A stretch of 64,000 nt of DNA from Capitella teleta. Taxonomy: Eukaryota; Annelida; Polychaeta; Capitellidae. Every line of letters begins with the position of its first letter. Position 1 is the stretch's first letter. The translations under genes were made by a program, and so were the position numbers. Positions 11,760-22,691 of the stretch are shown piece after piece. The stretch lies in NCBI GenBank assembly GCA_000328365.1, contig KB306459.1, positions 2,469-66,468 of the forward strand, read 5' to 3'. Under the pieces are notes generated by a model. That model was not told where the DNA came from, ran no database searches, and saw only the letters and a program-made list of their open reading frames with translations.

Positions 11760-11925
11760 GCAGACGGCGCTGTACCGGAGGGACCTCCACAGCCAGCTGC
11801 GGAGGATCCTCGTGACCGGCTGTCACCGCAAGGGACGCCGGAAGGCAATCCGTTGGGTGACCCAAAAAGGCGGGAGGAGATGGTCCGAGTTGGTGTCGAA
11901 AATTCTCCGGTCGATTGGGGGGGAT

Positions 11926-12471
11926 TGTTAAGATTACGTGGATGCTTCTAACTACTTTACACGATGTTGCATTATACCATATGTAATTATGATTATATAA
12001 ACTCTGCCTATGCATATAGACCTTTGGGGAGCGCGTGCACGGGATTGCTTCCATCTCCCAAGAAGCAATTAGCGAATACTGGCTGTCAGAAGTTCGCCGA
12101 GAACAAAGAACCGTAGAGCAAGCGCATCCATCATTGTCAGATAGCAACTACTTGGAAGGCACCGATCTACTGCATTTCCTATTAGAAACCCAGGCTGCCC
12201 CACATCCATGTTTCTAGTATATAAGACACGAATATCTTCCATGAACACTGATTCCTCTACGCCTTCTCACCTTCACACCACACATCTCTCTCTCACGTGC
12301 TTCTACAAAGACCACTTACTTGGAACCTTTTTATTTTGAGTACTTTAGACTATTTTATTGAAGGTAAATTAAAGCCAATATGAAGTGATTGGTTGAGTCT
12401 TCATTATTACGAGCTTGGAGCTTACCATCCAACTAGTGCATAAATGACGTAGCCCTGGAGTCACTACGTCA
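11926..12471 (+). mobile_element. Solo LTR inside an array unit, perfect 5-bp duplication
   Basis: A 546-bp element with ends TGTTAAGATT and CACTACGTCA, flanked by GGGAT at 11921-11925 and 12472-12476. The site is the GGGGGGGATCAAACCC stretch that is uninterrupted in the units at 13.43 and 14.40 kb, so the empty site is visible in the same window. TATA-like TATATAAG lies near 12218. Perfect flanking repeats suggest a young insertion, after some of the array had formed or in one of its founders. Confidence 0.9.
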
Positions 12472-12708
12472 GGGATCAAACCCTGTGATCCCCGATCCCG
12501 ATTTCGGTTTTCTCGATTGAGACCGCGAGAGATCCTTGGAACTCCTGGCCGAGTTCAATTATTTAATAAACACATTAGATTGAACACCTCTTGATCTTGG
12601 TTATAGGGTCATCTCGGGTCGCAATTAGGGAAGCTGGCATCGTCCATCGGCGATTAGCTCCGGGGTGCCAGTGCATCTGGCATCCATTTCTCCCACAGGC
12701 CAACAGAG

Positions 12709-12710
<2 letters not shown>

Positions 12711-12739
<29 letters not shown>
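12711..12739 (+). repeat. (AATC)n microsatellite, ~7 copies
   Basis: Third unit-boundary tract. Confidence 0.95.
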
Positions 12740-12740
<1 letters not shown>

Positions 12741-12937
12741 GAGCTCCATAGGTTGGGCTAATCTTATCCTAATATCCCCTTCATAGGATCATGTTATGCT
12801 TTGATCTAAAAGGTTCATTTGAAGTCTTTGGGGTGCATGGAGCTGATGAGCATACAACTCATGTCCATAATGAGCTATGTGGGCAGAAGGAAGGAGAACT
12901 TCATAATATGCTCCAAAGTCATCAGTGACTCTGCTCA

Positions 12938-13267
12938 GTGACTGATCCTGAGATGTATATGGTAATCCAGAAGGCAGCCAAATGGTACATTGTAACTGAC
13001 TATCTCAAAGAAAGGTATGAGCGTAGTAGAGTCTCATTTTCTATGCATCATGCACTGAGATTTCTTTATTTCTTTGTTGCAGACGGGAAGAACGTGACGA
13101 CGCACATGCCAGGCGTACGATGGGCTCGCCAGGATAGGCAGACGGCGCTGTACCGTGTGGACCTTCTCAGCAAGCTGCGGAGGATCCTCATGACCGACTG
13201 TCACCGCCAGGGACGCCGGAAGGCAATTCGTTGGGTGACCCGGAAAGGCTGGAGCTCGCCAGGATAG
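12938..13267 (+). other. Recurrent 109-codon open frame, copy 2
   Basis: Translation identical to the copy at 11430; see that entry. It lies in the unit with the shortest (AATC)n upstream. Confidence 0.25.
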
Positions 13268-13667
13268 GCAGACGGCGCTGTACCGGAGGGACCTCCACAG
13301 CCAGCTGCGGAGGATCCTCATGACCGGCTGTCACCGCCAGGGACGCTGGAAGGCAATCCGTTGGGTGACCCAAAAAGGCGGGAGGAGATGGTCCGAGTTG
13401 GTGTCGGAAATTCTCAGGTCGGATCGGGGGGGGATCAAACCCTGTGATGCCCGATCCCGATTTCGGGTTTCTCGATTGAGACCGCGAAAGGTCCTTGGAA
13501 CTCCTGGCCGAGTTCAATTATTTAATAAACACATTATATTGAACACCTCTCGATCTTGGTTATAGGGTCATTTCGGGTCGCAATTAGGGAAGCTGGCATC
13601 GTCCATCGGCGATTAGCTCCGGGGTGCCAGTGCAGCTGGCATCCATTTCTCCCACAGGCCAACAGAG

Positions 13668-13669
<2 letters not shown>

Positions 13670-13706
<37 letters not shown>
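13670..13706 (+). repeat. (AATC)n microsatellite, ~9 copies
   Basis: Fourth unit-boundary tract. Confidence 0.95.
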
Positions 13707-13904
13707 CGAGCTCCATAGGTTGGGCTAATCTTATCCTAATATCCCCTTCATAGGATCATGTTATGCTTTGATCTAAAAGGCTCATTTGAAGTCTTTTGGG
13801 TGCATGGAGCTGATGAGCATACAACTCATGTCCATAATGAGCTATGCGGACAGAAGGAAGGAGAAGTTCATAATATGCTCCAAAGTCATCAGTGACTCTG
13901 CTCA

Positions 13905-14234
13905 GTGACTGATCCTGAGATGTATATGGTAATCCAGAAGGCAGCCAAATGGTACATTGTAACTGACTATCTCAAAGAAAGGTATGAGCGTAGTAGAGTC
14001 TCATTTTCTATCCATCATGCACTGAGATTTCTTTATTTCTTTGTTGCAGACGGGAAGAACGTGACGACGCACATGCCAGGCGTACAATGGGCTCGCCAGG
14101 ATAGGCAGACGGCGCTGTACCGTGTGGACCTTCTCAGCAAGCTGCGGAGGATCCTCATGACCGACTGTCACCGCCAGGGACGCCGGAAGGCAATTCGTTG
14201 GGTGACCCGGAAAGGCTGGAGCTCGCCAGGATAG
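13905..14234 (+). other. Recurrent 109-codon open frame, copy 3
   Basis: Differs from the first two copies at two residues (one Met to Ile, one Arg to Gln). It is 967 bases after copy 2. Confidence 0.25.
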
Positions 14235-14634
14235 GCAGACGGCGCTGTACCGGAGGGACCTCCACAGCCAGCTGCGGAGGATCCTCATGACCGGCTGTCA
14301 CCGCCAGGGACGCTGGAAGGCAATCCGTTGGGTGACCCAAAAAGGCGGGAGGAGATGGTCCGAGTTGGTGTCGGAAATTCTCAGGTCGGATCGGGGGGGG
14401 ATCAAACCCTGTGATGCCCGATCCCGATTTCGGGTTTCTCGATTGAGACCGCGAAAGGTCCTTGGAACTCCTGGCCGAGTTCAATTATTTAATAAACACA
14501 TTATATTGAACACCTCTCGATCTTGGTTATAGGGTCATTTCGGGTCGCAATTAGGGAAGCTGGCATCGTCCATCGGCGATTAGTTCAGGGGTGCCAGTGC
14601 AGCTGGCATCCATTTCTCCCACAGGCCAACAGAG

Positions 14635-14636
<2 letters not shown>

Positions 14637-14673
<37 letters not shown>
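14637..14673 (+). repeat. (AATC)n microsatellite, ~9 copies
   Basis: Fifth unit-boundary tract. Confidence 0.95.
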
Positions 14674-14845
14674 CGAGCTCCATAGGTTGGGCTAATCTTA
14701 TCCTAATATCCCCTTCATAGGATCATGTTATGCTTTGATCTAAAAGGCTCATTTGAAGTCTTTTGGGTGCATGGAGCTGATGAGCATACAACTCATGTCC
14801 ATAATGAGCTATGCGGACAGAAGGAAGGAGAAGTTCATAATATGC

Positions 14846-14895
14846 NNNNNNNNNNNNNNNNNNNNNNNNNNNNNNNNNNNNNNNNNNNNNNNNNN
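14846..14895. other. Assembly gap (50 N)
   Basis: Fifty N inside the last array unit. A fixed length of 50 suggests an unsized gap, so array length and copy number are uncertain. Confidence 1.
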
Positions 14896-14995
14896 ATCCT
14901 CATGACCGACTGTCACCGCCAGGGACGCCGGAAGGCAATTCGTTCGGGGTGCCAGTGCATCTGGCATCCATTTCTTCAACAGGCCAACAGACATC

Positions 14996-15023
14996 ATCAA
15001 TCAATCAATCAATCAATCAATCA
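14996..15023 (+). repeat. (AATC)n microsatellite, ~7 copies
   Basis: Last tract; the array ends shortly after, near 15045. Confidence 0.9.
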
Positions 15024-15055
15024 CGAGCTCCATAAGTTGAGCTAATGGGGTCAGC

Positions 15056-15241
15056 AGCCAATCAGCGCCGAGCGCGCGCTGCTGCGACACGTGTGCGCGA
15101 ACTTCACTCTTTCTTCAAATTCTCTTTGCATCGCGGGCATTCTGTTAGACGAAAGTCACGAAACCAATCGCCTAATTTTAGAAGAACCAATCGAGATCGA
15201 TCTACCTGCTCAACCATACATTGATCATCTACTAATTTAAG
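15056..15241 (+). promoter_or_regulatory. CCAAT/E-box promoter candidate with first-exon donor
   Basis: Contains AGCCAATCAGCGC, a CG-rich stretch, CACGTG, two more CCAAT boxes (ACCAATCGCC, AACCAATCG) and a donor AAG|GTGAGT at 15241. A related module, GCCAATCAGCGCC plus CACGTGT and GCGCGAAC, recurs at 15433-15490 just upstream of the THAP relic. It may be the promoter and 5' UTR exon of that gene. Confidence 0.45.
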
Positions 15242-15432
15242 GTGAGTGCCATAAACAAAATTTCGACTGGTTAAATTGGTTTATTACGACATATAATAAT
15301 AATACTATTTTTTAATGTTTATGCTTCATTAGATATATGCCTATACTCGGGATGCCCCCTCAATCGACCGTATATATTCATTCTTAAACAACTGCACAAT
15401 TGAGAACTACACGACCTTGACCTGACCGTAAG

Positions 15433-15490
15433 TAGGCCCTCAGCCAATCAGCGCCCGGCTGTTGACACGCCCAACACGTGTCGCGCGAAC
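15433..15490 (+). promoter_or_regulatory. Second copy of the CCAAT/CACGTG module
   Basis: GCCAATCAGCGCC followed by CACGTGTCGCGCGAAC, in the same order as at 15056-15110, about 90 bases upstream of the THAP start codon. Confidence 0.4.
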
Positions 15491-15579
15491 AACTTGCAGA
15501 CTTGGACAAACATTCGGAACCACGTTTTTAGTCTTCAGCCTTTCGTTATTAGTCTTCATTCTTCAACTCTGCATACAGT

Positions 15580-16166
15580 ATGGTCAAGGGGTACCAGTGG
15601 GGAGACTGCTGATCGGCTACTCGCTATCCAGAGCGATTAGTATGTGATGTAACCTTCATCCCATTCCCTATGCCGAATGTAGATGAGGAAAGGTGCCGGC
15701 AATGGATAAAAGCGTTTGGCCTCACGATCAATTGATTGTTGACCGCGTTCGAGGCAATTATCATCTTTATATCTGCTCCAAGGTATAGTCTTGTTCATTT
15801 TTAATTTTCTCATAAAGCACCGTAAAAGAATGATGTTATTCAGTTTTCGATTGATACCCAGTATTTCTTATTGTAGTGCAGCCTGTGATGACAAAAATAC
15901 ATCTTGCCGCTTGAATATTTGTACAATTTATACTGAAAGGCCGTAGGCTTATGGATAGCATCATGATTGTGCTCTCAAGGTTCATGTATAAGTATAAGGA
16001 CTGGCTATTTCCACAGCATTTCATTGACGGCGCACCATCTAAGAGGCACCCTGACCCTATTCCTGTTACTGGTCAGCACACCCCAGCTTGGCCTGTACCT
16101 AAAGACCGACAGCAGCAAGGCATCCAGAGTGGAGCTAAGAAGAGGAAGGGAAGGAAAAGAGTATAA
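15580..16166 (+). pseudogene. THAP-domain gene, decayed, two exons
   Basis: Exon 1 (15580-15782) encodes the typical THAP opening: MVKGYQWGDC, then TRYPERL, FIPFPMP, ERCRQWIKAFG and, in a shifted frame, PHDQLIVDRVRGNYHLYICSK. It ends at a phase-0 donor. Exon 2 (16017-16166) follows an acceptor TTTCCACAG and supplies HFIDGAPSKRHPDPIP, completing the C-x-x-H part of the C2CH zinc finger and the usual HPDPIP tail, then a basic end (KKRKGRKRV). THAP domains bind DNA and occur in P-element-type transposases and host regulators. Signs of decay: Tyr replaces the first zinc-binding Cys, there is a stop codon after WGDC, and a four-base loss after WIKAFG shifts the frame. The stop at 16164 precedes a donor-like CAG|GTAAGA, so more exons may once have followed. 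Confidence 0.8.
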
Positions 16167-17394
16167 TCAGGTAAGATGCATACAGCGAGAATGTACAAAC
16201 ATACGACCCGCGGCAGAAAACCCTTGCATGTCTCCTCAAACGTAAGTTTATGGCATGGGGGAAATAATTATCGCCAAAATCATCCGGCAAAGATGAGAGA
16301 CTCGCGAGAGATATCGCTTTTTGCGAAGCCATGCTACAAAGCGAAAGGCTGCGTGTTTGTCCGAGCCACGTGCTTAGATAGTCACGTGACTGCGGTGGGC
16401 GTAACTTAGGGGCCGCTGTGTAGTTGTCAATTGATTAACTCATAATAATATTACCATTATAGCCTTTATAGGCCTGTGTGTATATATATGTGCCTGTGTC
16501 CCGATAACGTTTTTGTGCCCATGCGGAAAGGGGCAACGTGGCATTGATGAATAAGCTTCAACAGTTTGGAGAAATAATACTCGTTGTTTCGGAGATTACT
16601 GACGCAGGACCAGGCAAACACAGGCTGCTAACTGAATCTCTCTATATCTAATATAAACGACTAAATCCCATGCTAATGAATGCATCTGAGCAATTTGGCA
16701 TCTCGTCTAACTTTGACGACAGAAACAGACCACCTATTAAACGTCTGCTACCTGTCATTAACTAATTCGAAAGTTAACATTTACTAAGAGTTCTAATGCC
16801 GAAAACAAATGCTTTCGCATTTACAATACATATCTTTCCAATGAGCTCGTATGTTGGCCTTTAATTGGATGCATAAAAGTGAACCTGTATCTCAATTAAT
16901 TTATCATTTGCGCGATACAAAACTCAACTCAACTCTTGAGCGTGTTAAATTAACACTGTCTTATGTGTACTGTTATAAATATTATAATATAAGTTTTAGA
17001 AATAAATCATGCCACATGTGTTAGTTTGAGTCAATAATACCCCATTCAAGGTCTTGACTGCATAATTTTCCCGATATTTACTTTCTGCTGATTGCCATCG
17101 TGAGTCATAAACCGGGCATTAGTCAATTAGGCATGACATTGATACCCACCAGGCCTCTCTCTTTGAACCGCTGGTCGCACCTGGAATTTGTGAAATTCTC
17201 GGCTATTTGAGATGGTACCACTTCAGTCGTCGATTATACGCGCAGCTCTGGATTTCAATATTTCGTCATTCAGCGACATATCATTTATATTGTATAATTC
17301 AGTTCGGCCCGTGTTCTTTTGTTCACTCATTTTATTGCATAATTGCGCAAAATGATATGTTAAGTTGATTTTCATTCAACCTTTCTTCAGATCA
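16167..17394. other. No gene recognised
   Basis: Single-copy-looking AT-rich sequence after the THAP relic. A donor-like CAG|GTAAGA lies at 16171, with no exon I can support after it. Confidence 0.35.
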
Positions 17395-18024
17395 GGGGCC
17401 GATTCCAGAAAGAAACTTAAGTGGTAAAACTAAGTTCGGGAGGGGTTAAGTTGACTAAAACGATTCCAGAAACAAACTTAAGTCCTCTAGACCCTGCAAA
17501 ACTTAAGTGACCTCTCCACCTGACTTAAATCAAACTTAGTGAATTCAAGATGACGCCGATCAGAAGACGCCGGATTAACGCTATGGTGTCAATACCTAGA
17601 AGGAGCCTTCCAGACAGGAGCAACGCTCTGGAAGGCGTTATGAAAAAAAAAAAAGCGTTATGAAAAAACAAAACAAAAACGTTATGATAGTGAAGAGGGA
17701 AAAAGAGCACTTGTTGCGTTATGATTAGGAATCAACGACGCTATACACTCGCATTTCGCGTTTGTGATGCTTTCGTTTTCGATCAAGTTTTGGGAAAATC
17801 ATAAACAATTCATAAAAGTCATGTTGTAAGGTACGTTTACCACTGATCAAATGTCTCGCCATGTCTTATACATTCCTTGGCAGATAGCCAAATCCGACTT
17901 AGGCTACTTAAGTTAAGTTCAGCAAAAATGCGTTTGTGGAATCGACTTAACTTGAAAACTTAACTTTGGGACTTAAGTTAAGTCCTCCAGGCGTTAAGTT
18001 AAGTTTCTTTCTGGAATCGGCCCC
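17395..18024. mobile_element. MITE with long terminal inverted repeats (~630 bp)
   Basis: The left end GGGGCCGATTCCAGAAAG and right end CTTTCTGGAATCGGCCCC are perfect reverse complements. The similarity extends inward through AACTTAAGT-rich subterminal repeats. It has no transposase frame, so it is non-autonomous. The centre contains four GCGTTATGA-like sites (17635-17725). A decayed relative lies at 61708-61884. The class is not clear from the ends, and I cannot fix the target duplication. Confidence 0.85.
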
Positions 18025-18078
18025 AGGACGTGCCAAGCGCTTGGTGGCAGGGACCCCGGGACCCCCGTGAAATGGTGA

Positions 18079-18401
18079 AAAAACATCATCATGAAAAGGT
18101 GTTTATAATTATGTACTCGAGCGTTCTATTTTAACCTCAAAATTCCTAAACACTCTAAGGGTCACCAAGCTATTAATTAGTAATCTTGATATGCAGATTG
18201 TGTTGAGGAGAAGCTCAATATGGATGAACAGAGGGGAGCCAAAACATCATCATGAAAAGGTGTTTGTAATTATGTACTCGAGCGTTCTATTTTAACCTCA
18301 ATTTCCGAAACACTCTAAGGGTCACCAAGCTATTAATTAGTAATCTTGATATGCAGATTGTGTTGAGGAGAAGCTGAATATGGATGGACAGAGGGGAGCC
18401 A
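18079..18401 (+). repeat. Tandem duplication, ~161 bp x 2
   Basis: The segment starting AAAACATCATCATGAAAAGG occurs at 18079 and 18241 with only a few differences. Each copy ends AGAGGGGAGCC. A recent local duplication. Confidence 0.9.
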
Positions 18402-18520
18402 AAACAGCCTTCAGAGGCACATCTTTACACCTACTCATAGCTGTTAAGTGAACATATGTAGTTTGAATGCATCGACTGTCAGGTTGCTTCGACGCGTCGG
18501 TGACAGATCATAGGCCTTAA

Positions 18521-19234
18521 AGGGATGGGGAACTAAATTTTAAGTGATGTTCTATTGACTCATAGCACCAATTGATAGCATTCCGTGCCAAAAACACCAT
18601 GCCTGGATGCAAGCGTAAGGAAATAATGCATTCCGAATATCGGGGTTAGCATTGCGCCTATGGGAGAATGGCTTCCATTGCGAAGTATAGGAGGCAAACG
18701 TCAGCTGATGGCTTGGTTTAGCTTGGTTTGGCTGATGGCTGATTGGTCCCGTTCCCCTCGTGAAGCTATCGATTTCAGCCAATCAGAGCAGAGCATCTTC
18801 GCCATAAAAGGACATCTCTGTTGTTTACGAAACGAAAGCGCATGCATGGTGCACTCTGGCTGACCTTTTTACTGTTTCAGGATGAGAAACATGGTAGGTG
18901 TCCTAGAAAATCGCTTGTTAAAATAAGAAAAATAGCGAAAAATGTTTTTTTTTCGCGCCTGACTGGTGGCAAAATGATTATTCTATCTATTTCCGAAAAG
19001 AAAATAAAAAAATATCCAAGGGTTTAGTCGCAGGACACGCTGATATGACGAGGCCCATTGTAACAGATGGGGAACTCGGTGTTTCATCACAGCTGCTGAC
19101 GTCACGCCTAGTTAGCAATATATCTCCCGCGAAATCGTTAGCAATGATATTCCTTGTGTGGGCCGGGCATAGGAATCATTTATGGTGCATCAAATAACGA
19201 CTCAAAGTCCATTTTTAACCAGTTCTCCCTCCCT
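18521..19234. mobile_element. TTAA-flanked MITE, copy 1
   Basis: Ends AGGGATGGGGAACT and AGTTCTCCCTCCCT form imperfect terminal inverted repeats, with TTAA directly on both sides (18517-18520, 19235-19238). TTAA is the piggyBac target. No transposase is present, so this is a non-autonomous piggyBac-like candidate. A second copy in the same orientation is at 31881. The body carries CCAAT-type (GCCAATCAGAG) sequence. Confidence 0.7.
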
Positions 19235-19253
19235 TTAAATAACACATTATGAA

Positions 19254-19345
19254 CGTCTTGTTTGAGACGTCATATAGTCGACTTGATATGAGACGTCAAA
19301 AGAAGGTCTTGTTTGAGACGTCTTTTAGCCGACTAGATACGTCTA
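19254..19345 (+). repeat. Duplicated GTCTTGTTTGAGACGTC segment
   Basis: A ~57-bp segment with GTCTTGTTTGAGACGTC and a TAGNCGACTNGATA tail is present twice, with further AGACGTC-like half palindromes to ~19440. Adjacent to the TTAA MITE. Confidence 0.6.
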
Positions 19346-20372
19346 AAAGCAGTGGAAATTTACACGAATTTTTTCATTGCGTTTGGATCCCAGTTCCAGC
19401 TGTCTTTTAGCCAAGTCGAGTCCACGTCTTTTAGACATCTATTATCTCAGTTGGTGTTAGCTAAAGTTTGTGTTTTTTAAGTAATCATAGTTTATTTTAG
19501 GGAATAATTTCTGGCTGAAATTAACAAGCAGCACCTTAAATTAACCGAGTACTGGGGAAATCACGGTATAGAACTGTATCATGTATCCTTGTGGCATCAA
19601 ACACCAAGTAGCTGGTGAGTGATGATACTTGAATGACTTTACATGTAACAATATATCAGAACTCCCTTCATACGTTTTTGATACGACTGAATGATTTGGG
19701 AATATAAGTACATACACACGCACACATATAGTACAAAAGAAAAGTCCACTCACCGGTTATAATTTGCTGGTGTCTTGAGGACTTGAGTAATGTTCCAACA
19801 ACGCAAATCATTGCGTGATTCTGGAGTCTACCACGCAGTGGGGGATAAACATATCACACATCTTGAAGTCCATCAGAATGACCATCTCCGTCCATCGCAC
19901 GTGGTCTCCGTGTAATAAACTGAACCGCCAGCAGAATTCTTGCGTATCGAATGCGGCAGGTGTTCTTCAGCGATCGCTTTTTCAGGCTCCGGGTAACGGA
20001 ATTTTTCAAACTGAATACCGCGGCCATTAACTTCTGTAAAAAACAGACACCGTTAAAAAAAATGAAACGGTAAATGATCTGAATTGGATGAAATTAGCTA
20101 CAGAGGTTGTAAAACGATATACGCGGAATAAATTTCAAAACAAACAGAAATATGGAACCATGTTAAAGGGATATCTGGGAGTCACTGTAGAATTTAAACT
20201 TAAAGCGACGGGGTGTGGGAGTTGTTTGGCTGGAGGAGCAGAGGAAAGAGAGGAGGGGCGGGGGAGTCTTATCTAATTATCTGTTGGGGTGGCGGGTAAG
20301 GGGGATTATCGTTGAAGTGCCAGCTGACAGATAGGCCTAATTAAAACCAGATGTGTGTCCATGACACGTTTT
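19346..20372. other. No gene recognised
   Basis: Short frames only; I see no splice-supported exon. Confidence 0.35.
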
Positions 20373-21665
20373 TGTTAATATTACATGGGCGCTTTTAACT
20401 ACTCAACACGATATTTCATTATAGCATAATGTAGTTGTGAATATATAAACTCTGTCTATGCATGTAGACCTTCAGGCAGAGCGTGCACGGGATTGTTTCC
20501 ATCTCTCAACAAGCAATTAGCGGACAAAGAGCGGTCAACAGACCAGGATGCAATTAGCGGACAAAGAGCGGTCAACAGACCAGGATGCAATTAGCGGACA
20601 ATGGACGTCAGACGTTCGCCGAAGAGTGGCAGGCGGGAAACAAACACGATCATCCTTGTCAGCTAGCAAATACTTGGAAGGCACCAATTTACTGCACTGT
20701 CTATTAGAAACGCGTGCTAGCGTACTACTACGATTCTGGTACATATTAATATAAGACGAATATTTTACATGAACATTCTCACGCTCCACAATCTTCTCTA
20801 TCTCGTGCTCGCTAGCCCCGTGCGAACCATCTCCTAAGAAATTCTTCTTGGAATATTATTATTATTGATTACTATTGATTTTTTTTTTTTTTTTTTTTGA
20901 TTTTTTGATTTTTTTTAAATCTATATATCGCTTTGTTTGTCTGTTTTGGATATTCTCACTACTTGGAATATTTGTTGAAGGTAAATTAACGCCAAGATGA
21001 AGTGATTGGTTGTGTCTTCGTTATAAACGAGCTTGGAGCTTACCACTGTTAAGGTGATCAGTAGAGGTGACTTAATAACTTGCTCGGTACTTCATTTTGC
21101 TGTGATTATACAGGCTTTGCCTGTGTTTGTATGATTTTGGGCATAGCTTACACTGAAACGCTTCCATCTCCCAAGAGGTAATCAGCGATACTGAGGGGTC
21201 AAAAGGCCAAGATGTAATTAGCGAATACTGGGGGTCTGAAGTTCGCCGAGAAGAAAGAACCGGGAAGCAAGCGCATCCATCACTGTCAGATAGCAAATAC
21301 TTGGAAGGCACCGATTTACTCCACTGTCTATCCACTGCCTATGAGAATCACAGGCTGCCGTACAACTGCGATTTAGTATATAAGACGAGTATTTTTTTAT
21401 AGACTCACACACACACGTGCTCACTCGTCACGTACGAACCACACACCAATATACTCTTTTCGGAACTCTTATTTTTTTGACACCCTCTTTGGAATATGTT
21501 ATTGACGGTAAATTAAAGCCAATATGAAGTGATTGGTTGAGTCTTCGTAATTACGAACTTGGAGCTTACCATCCGACCAGCGAATAATTGATGTAGTATT
21601 GGAGTCACTACACGTAAACCACCAAACCCGTGGATAAATGGTGTAGAACCGGAGTCACTACGTCA
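20373..21665 (+). mobile_element. Solo LTR split by a second LTR
   Basis: The outer LTR begins TGTTAATATTAC at 20373. It runs to ~21046, is interrupted by another LTR of the same family (21047-21617), and resumes at about 21618 to end CACTACGTCA at 21665. It contains a short tandem repeat of AATTAGCGGACAAAGAGCGG (20516-20600) and a T-rich tract near 20880. Outer flanks (GTTTT, GATTC) no longer match well, so it is the older of the two. Confidence 0.75.
21047..21617 (+). mobile_element. Nested solo LTR, ACCAC target duplication
   Basis: Starts TGTTAAGGTGATC, like the LTR at 7158, and lies inside the outer LTR. The 5-bp flank ACCAC appears at 21042-21046 and 21618-21622. The sequence after the second ACCAC continues the outer LTR's last ~45 bases. 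This shows two rounds of activity of the same family. Confidence 0.8.
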
Positions 21666-22691
21666 GATTCTAACGGCATTTACACTGTATACTCGGATAA
21701 TAGTCCAGACTTATATTATTCACTTTACGTCTTCGATAGAGCAATTGCACTACACGTACATGCTATAGTATAGTGTGCGCAAATTAGCTGCTAGAATCTG
21801 GTATACATTAAAAACAAATGTTTCCAATTGTTTACAATTTACCGCTTAAGCCAAAACAATAATTACCTCGTATAGGTTGCTTAACTCACTATGTGTCAAT
21901 TTTGGCCCGGGTGGGTAGGACGATTAAATTTCCATCTACCTGGACTACGTAATCGCTAACAGTTCCTGCAATGCTAAGTGTATTTTGGGCAGCCTACGAG
22001 CAACGAAGTCGTTCGGGTGATTCACGCTGACTCCTGGAGACGAAGAGTGTATCTCCAGAGGCCAAGCATGGCATTGATTACGATATTAGTACACATCATC
22101 ATCATCAGGTGCAGGTGATTACAACATGAAGGTGATTATGATAATTGTATCGCAATACGGCGATAGACATAATAGGCCAGTCAATATAGGGTTCGATCCG
22201 GACAAAATTGCAGCAGAATTTTATTTTACTCGAATACATGCGGAATGATCCCCTTATCAACATACTCAATATTGGACGAAATCCTATCGGTGGAACATAG
22301 GTAAGATCGCTAATTAGTTACCTTGATTAACCAAAAGGTAAGTTTAAGAGTTTAACATAGGTACATAGCATATCAAATTGAAGATCTGAATGAGGTCAAC
22401 CCAGAAAATTAGTTATTGGTTTAGATATATGTACCTGTAAAGTTTTCGGTAGGGACTGAATAATCACAAGGGCGAAAACATAAGAAAAGTCGAAGTACAT
22501 GTATAGGTATTTTCGCTTCAAATGTCTTTTGTGAGAAAAATACTACCAGTGTACTAGACTATTGTTCACAAAAAATCATGTAGCGCCCTTCACTGATTTA
22601 ATTACTAAATATTTAATATCGGTATTATATTAACAACATGATCAGCATTAAGAGAATATCCCTCTGTATAATGACACAAATCTTGAAAGGC
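21666..22691. other. No gene recognised
   Basis: AT-rich, apparently unique sequence between LTR copies. A tRNA box B-like GGTTCGATCC near 22191 has no matching box A or cloverleaf. Confidence 0.35.

Larger units (their letters stand above)
9603..15045 (+). repeat. Tandem array of ~0.97-kb units with (AATC)n spacers
   Basis: A composite unit recurs in direct orientation: an (AATC)n tract; CACGAGCTCCATAGGTTGGG; an open segment ending at a donor-like AAAG|GTATGAG; a pyrimidine tract ending TTGTTGCAG; ACGGGAAGAACGTGACGACG; an internal duplication of ~113 bp; GATCCCGATTTCGGG; AATTATTTAATAAACAC; then CAACAGAGAC and the next (AATC)n. The copies around 12.71-13.67 and 13.67-14.64 kb are 967 bp apart and nearly identical. 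The 11.4-kb copy is offset by 1508 bp because a solo LTR sits in it. Earlier copies (9.6 and 10.8 kb) are more diverged. Function and class are unknown. Confidence 0.85.

Noticed and set aside
13034-13517. Minus-strand 95- and 109-codon frames in the array
   Set aside because: Shadows of the plus-strand repeat; identical between copies because the DNA is recently duplicated.
22185-22200. tRNA box B-like GGTTCGATCC
   Set aside because: No box A or cloverleaf at the right distance.
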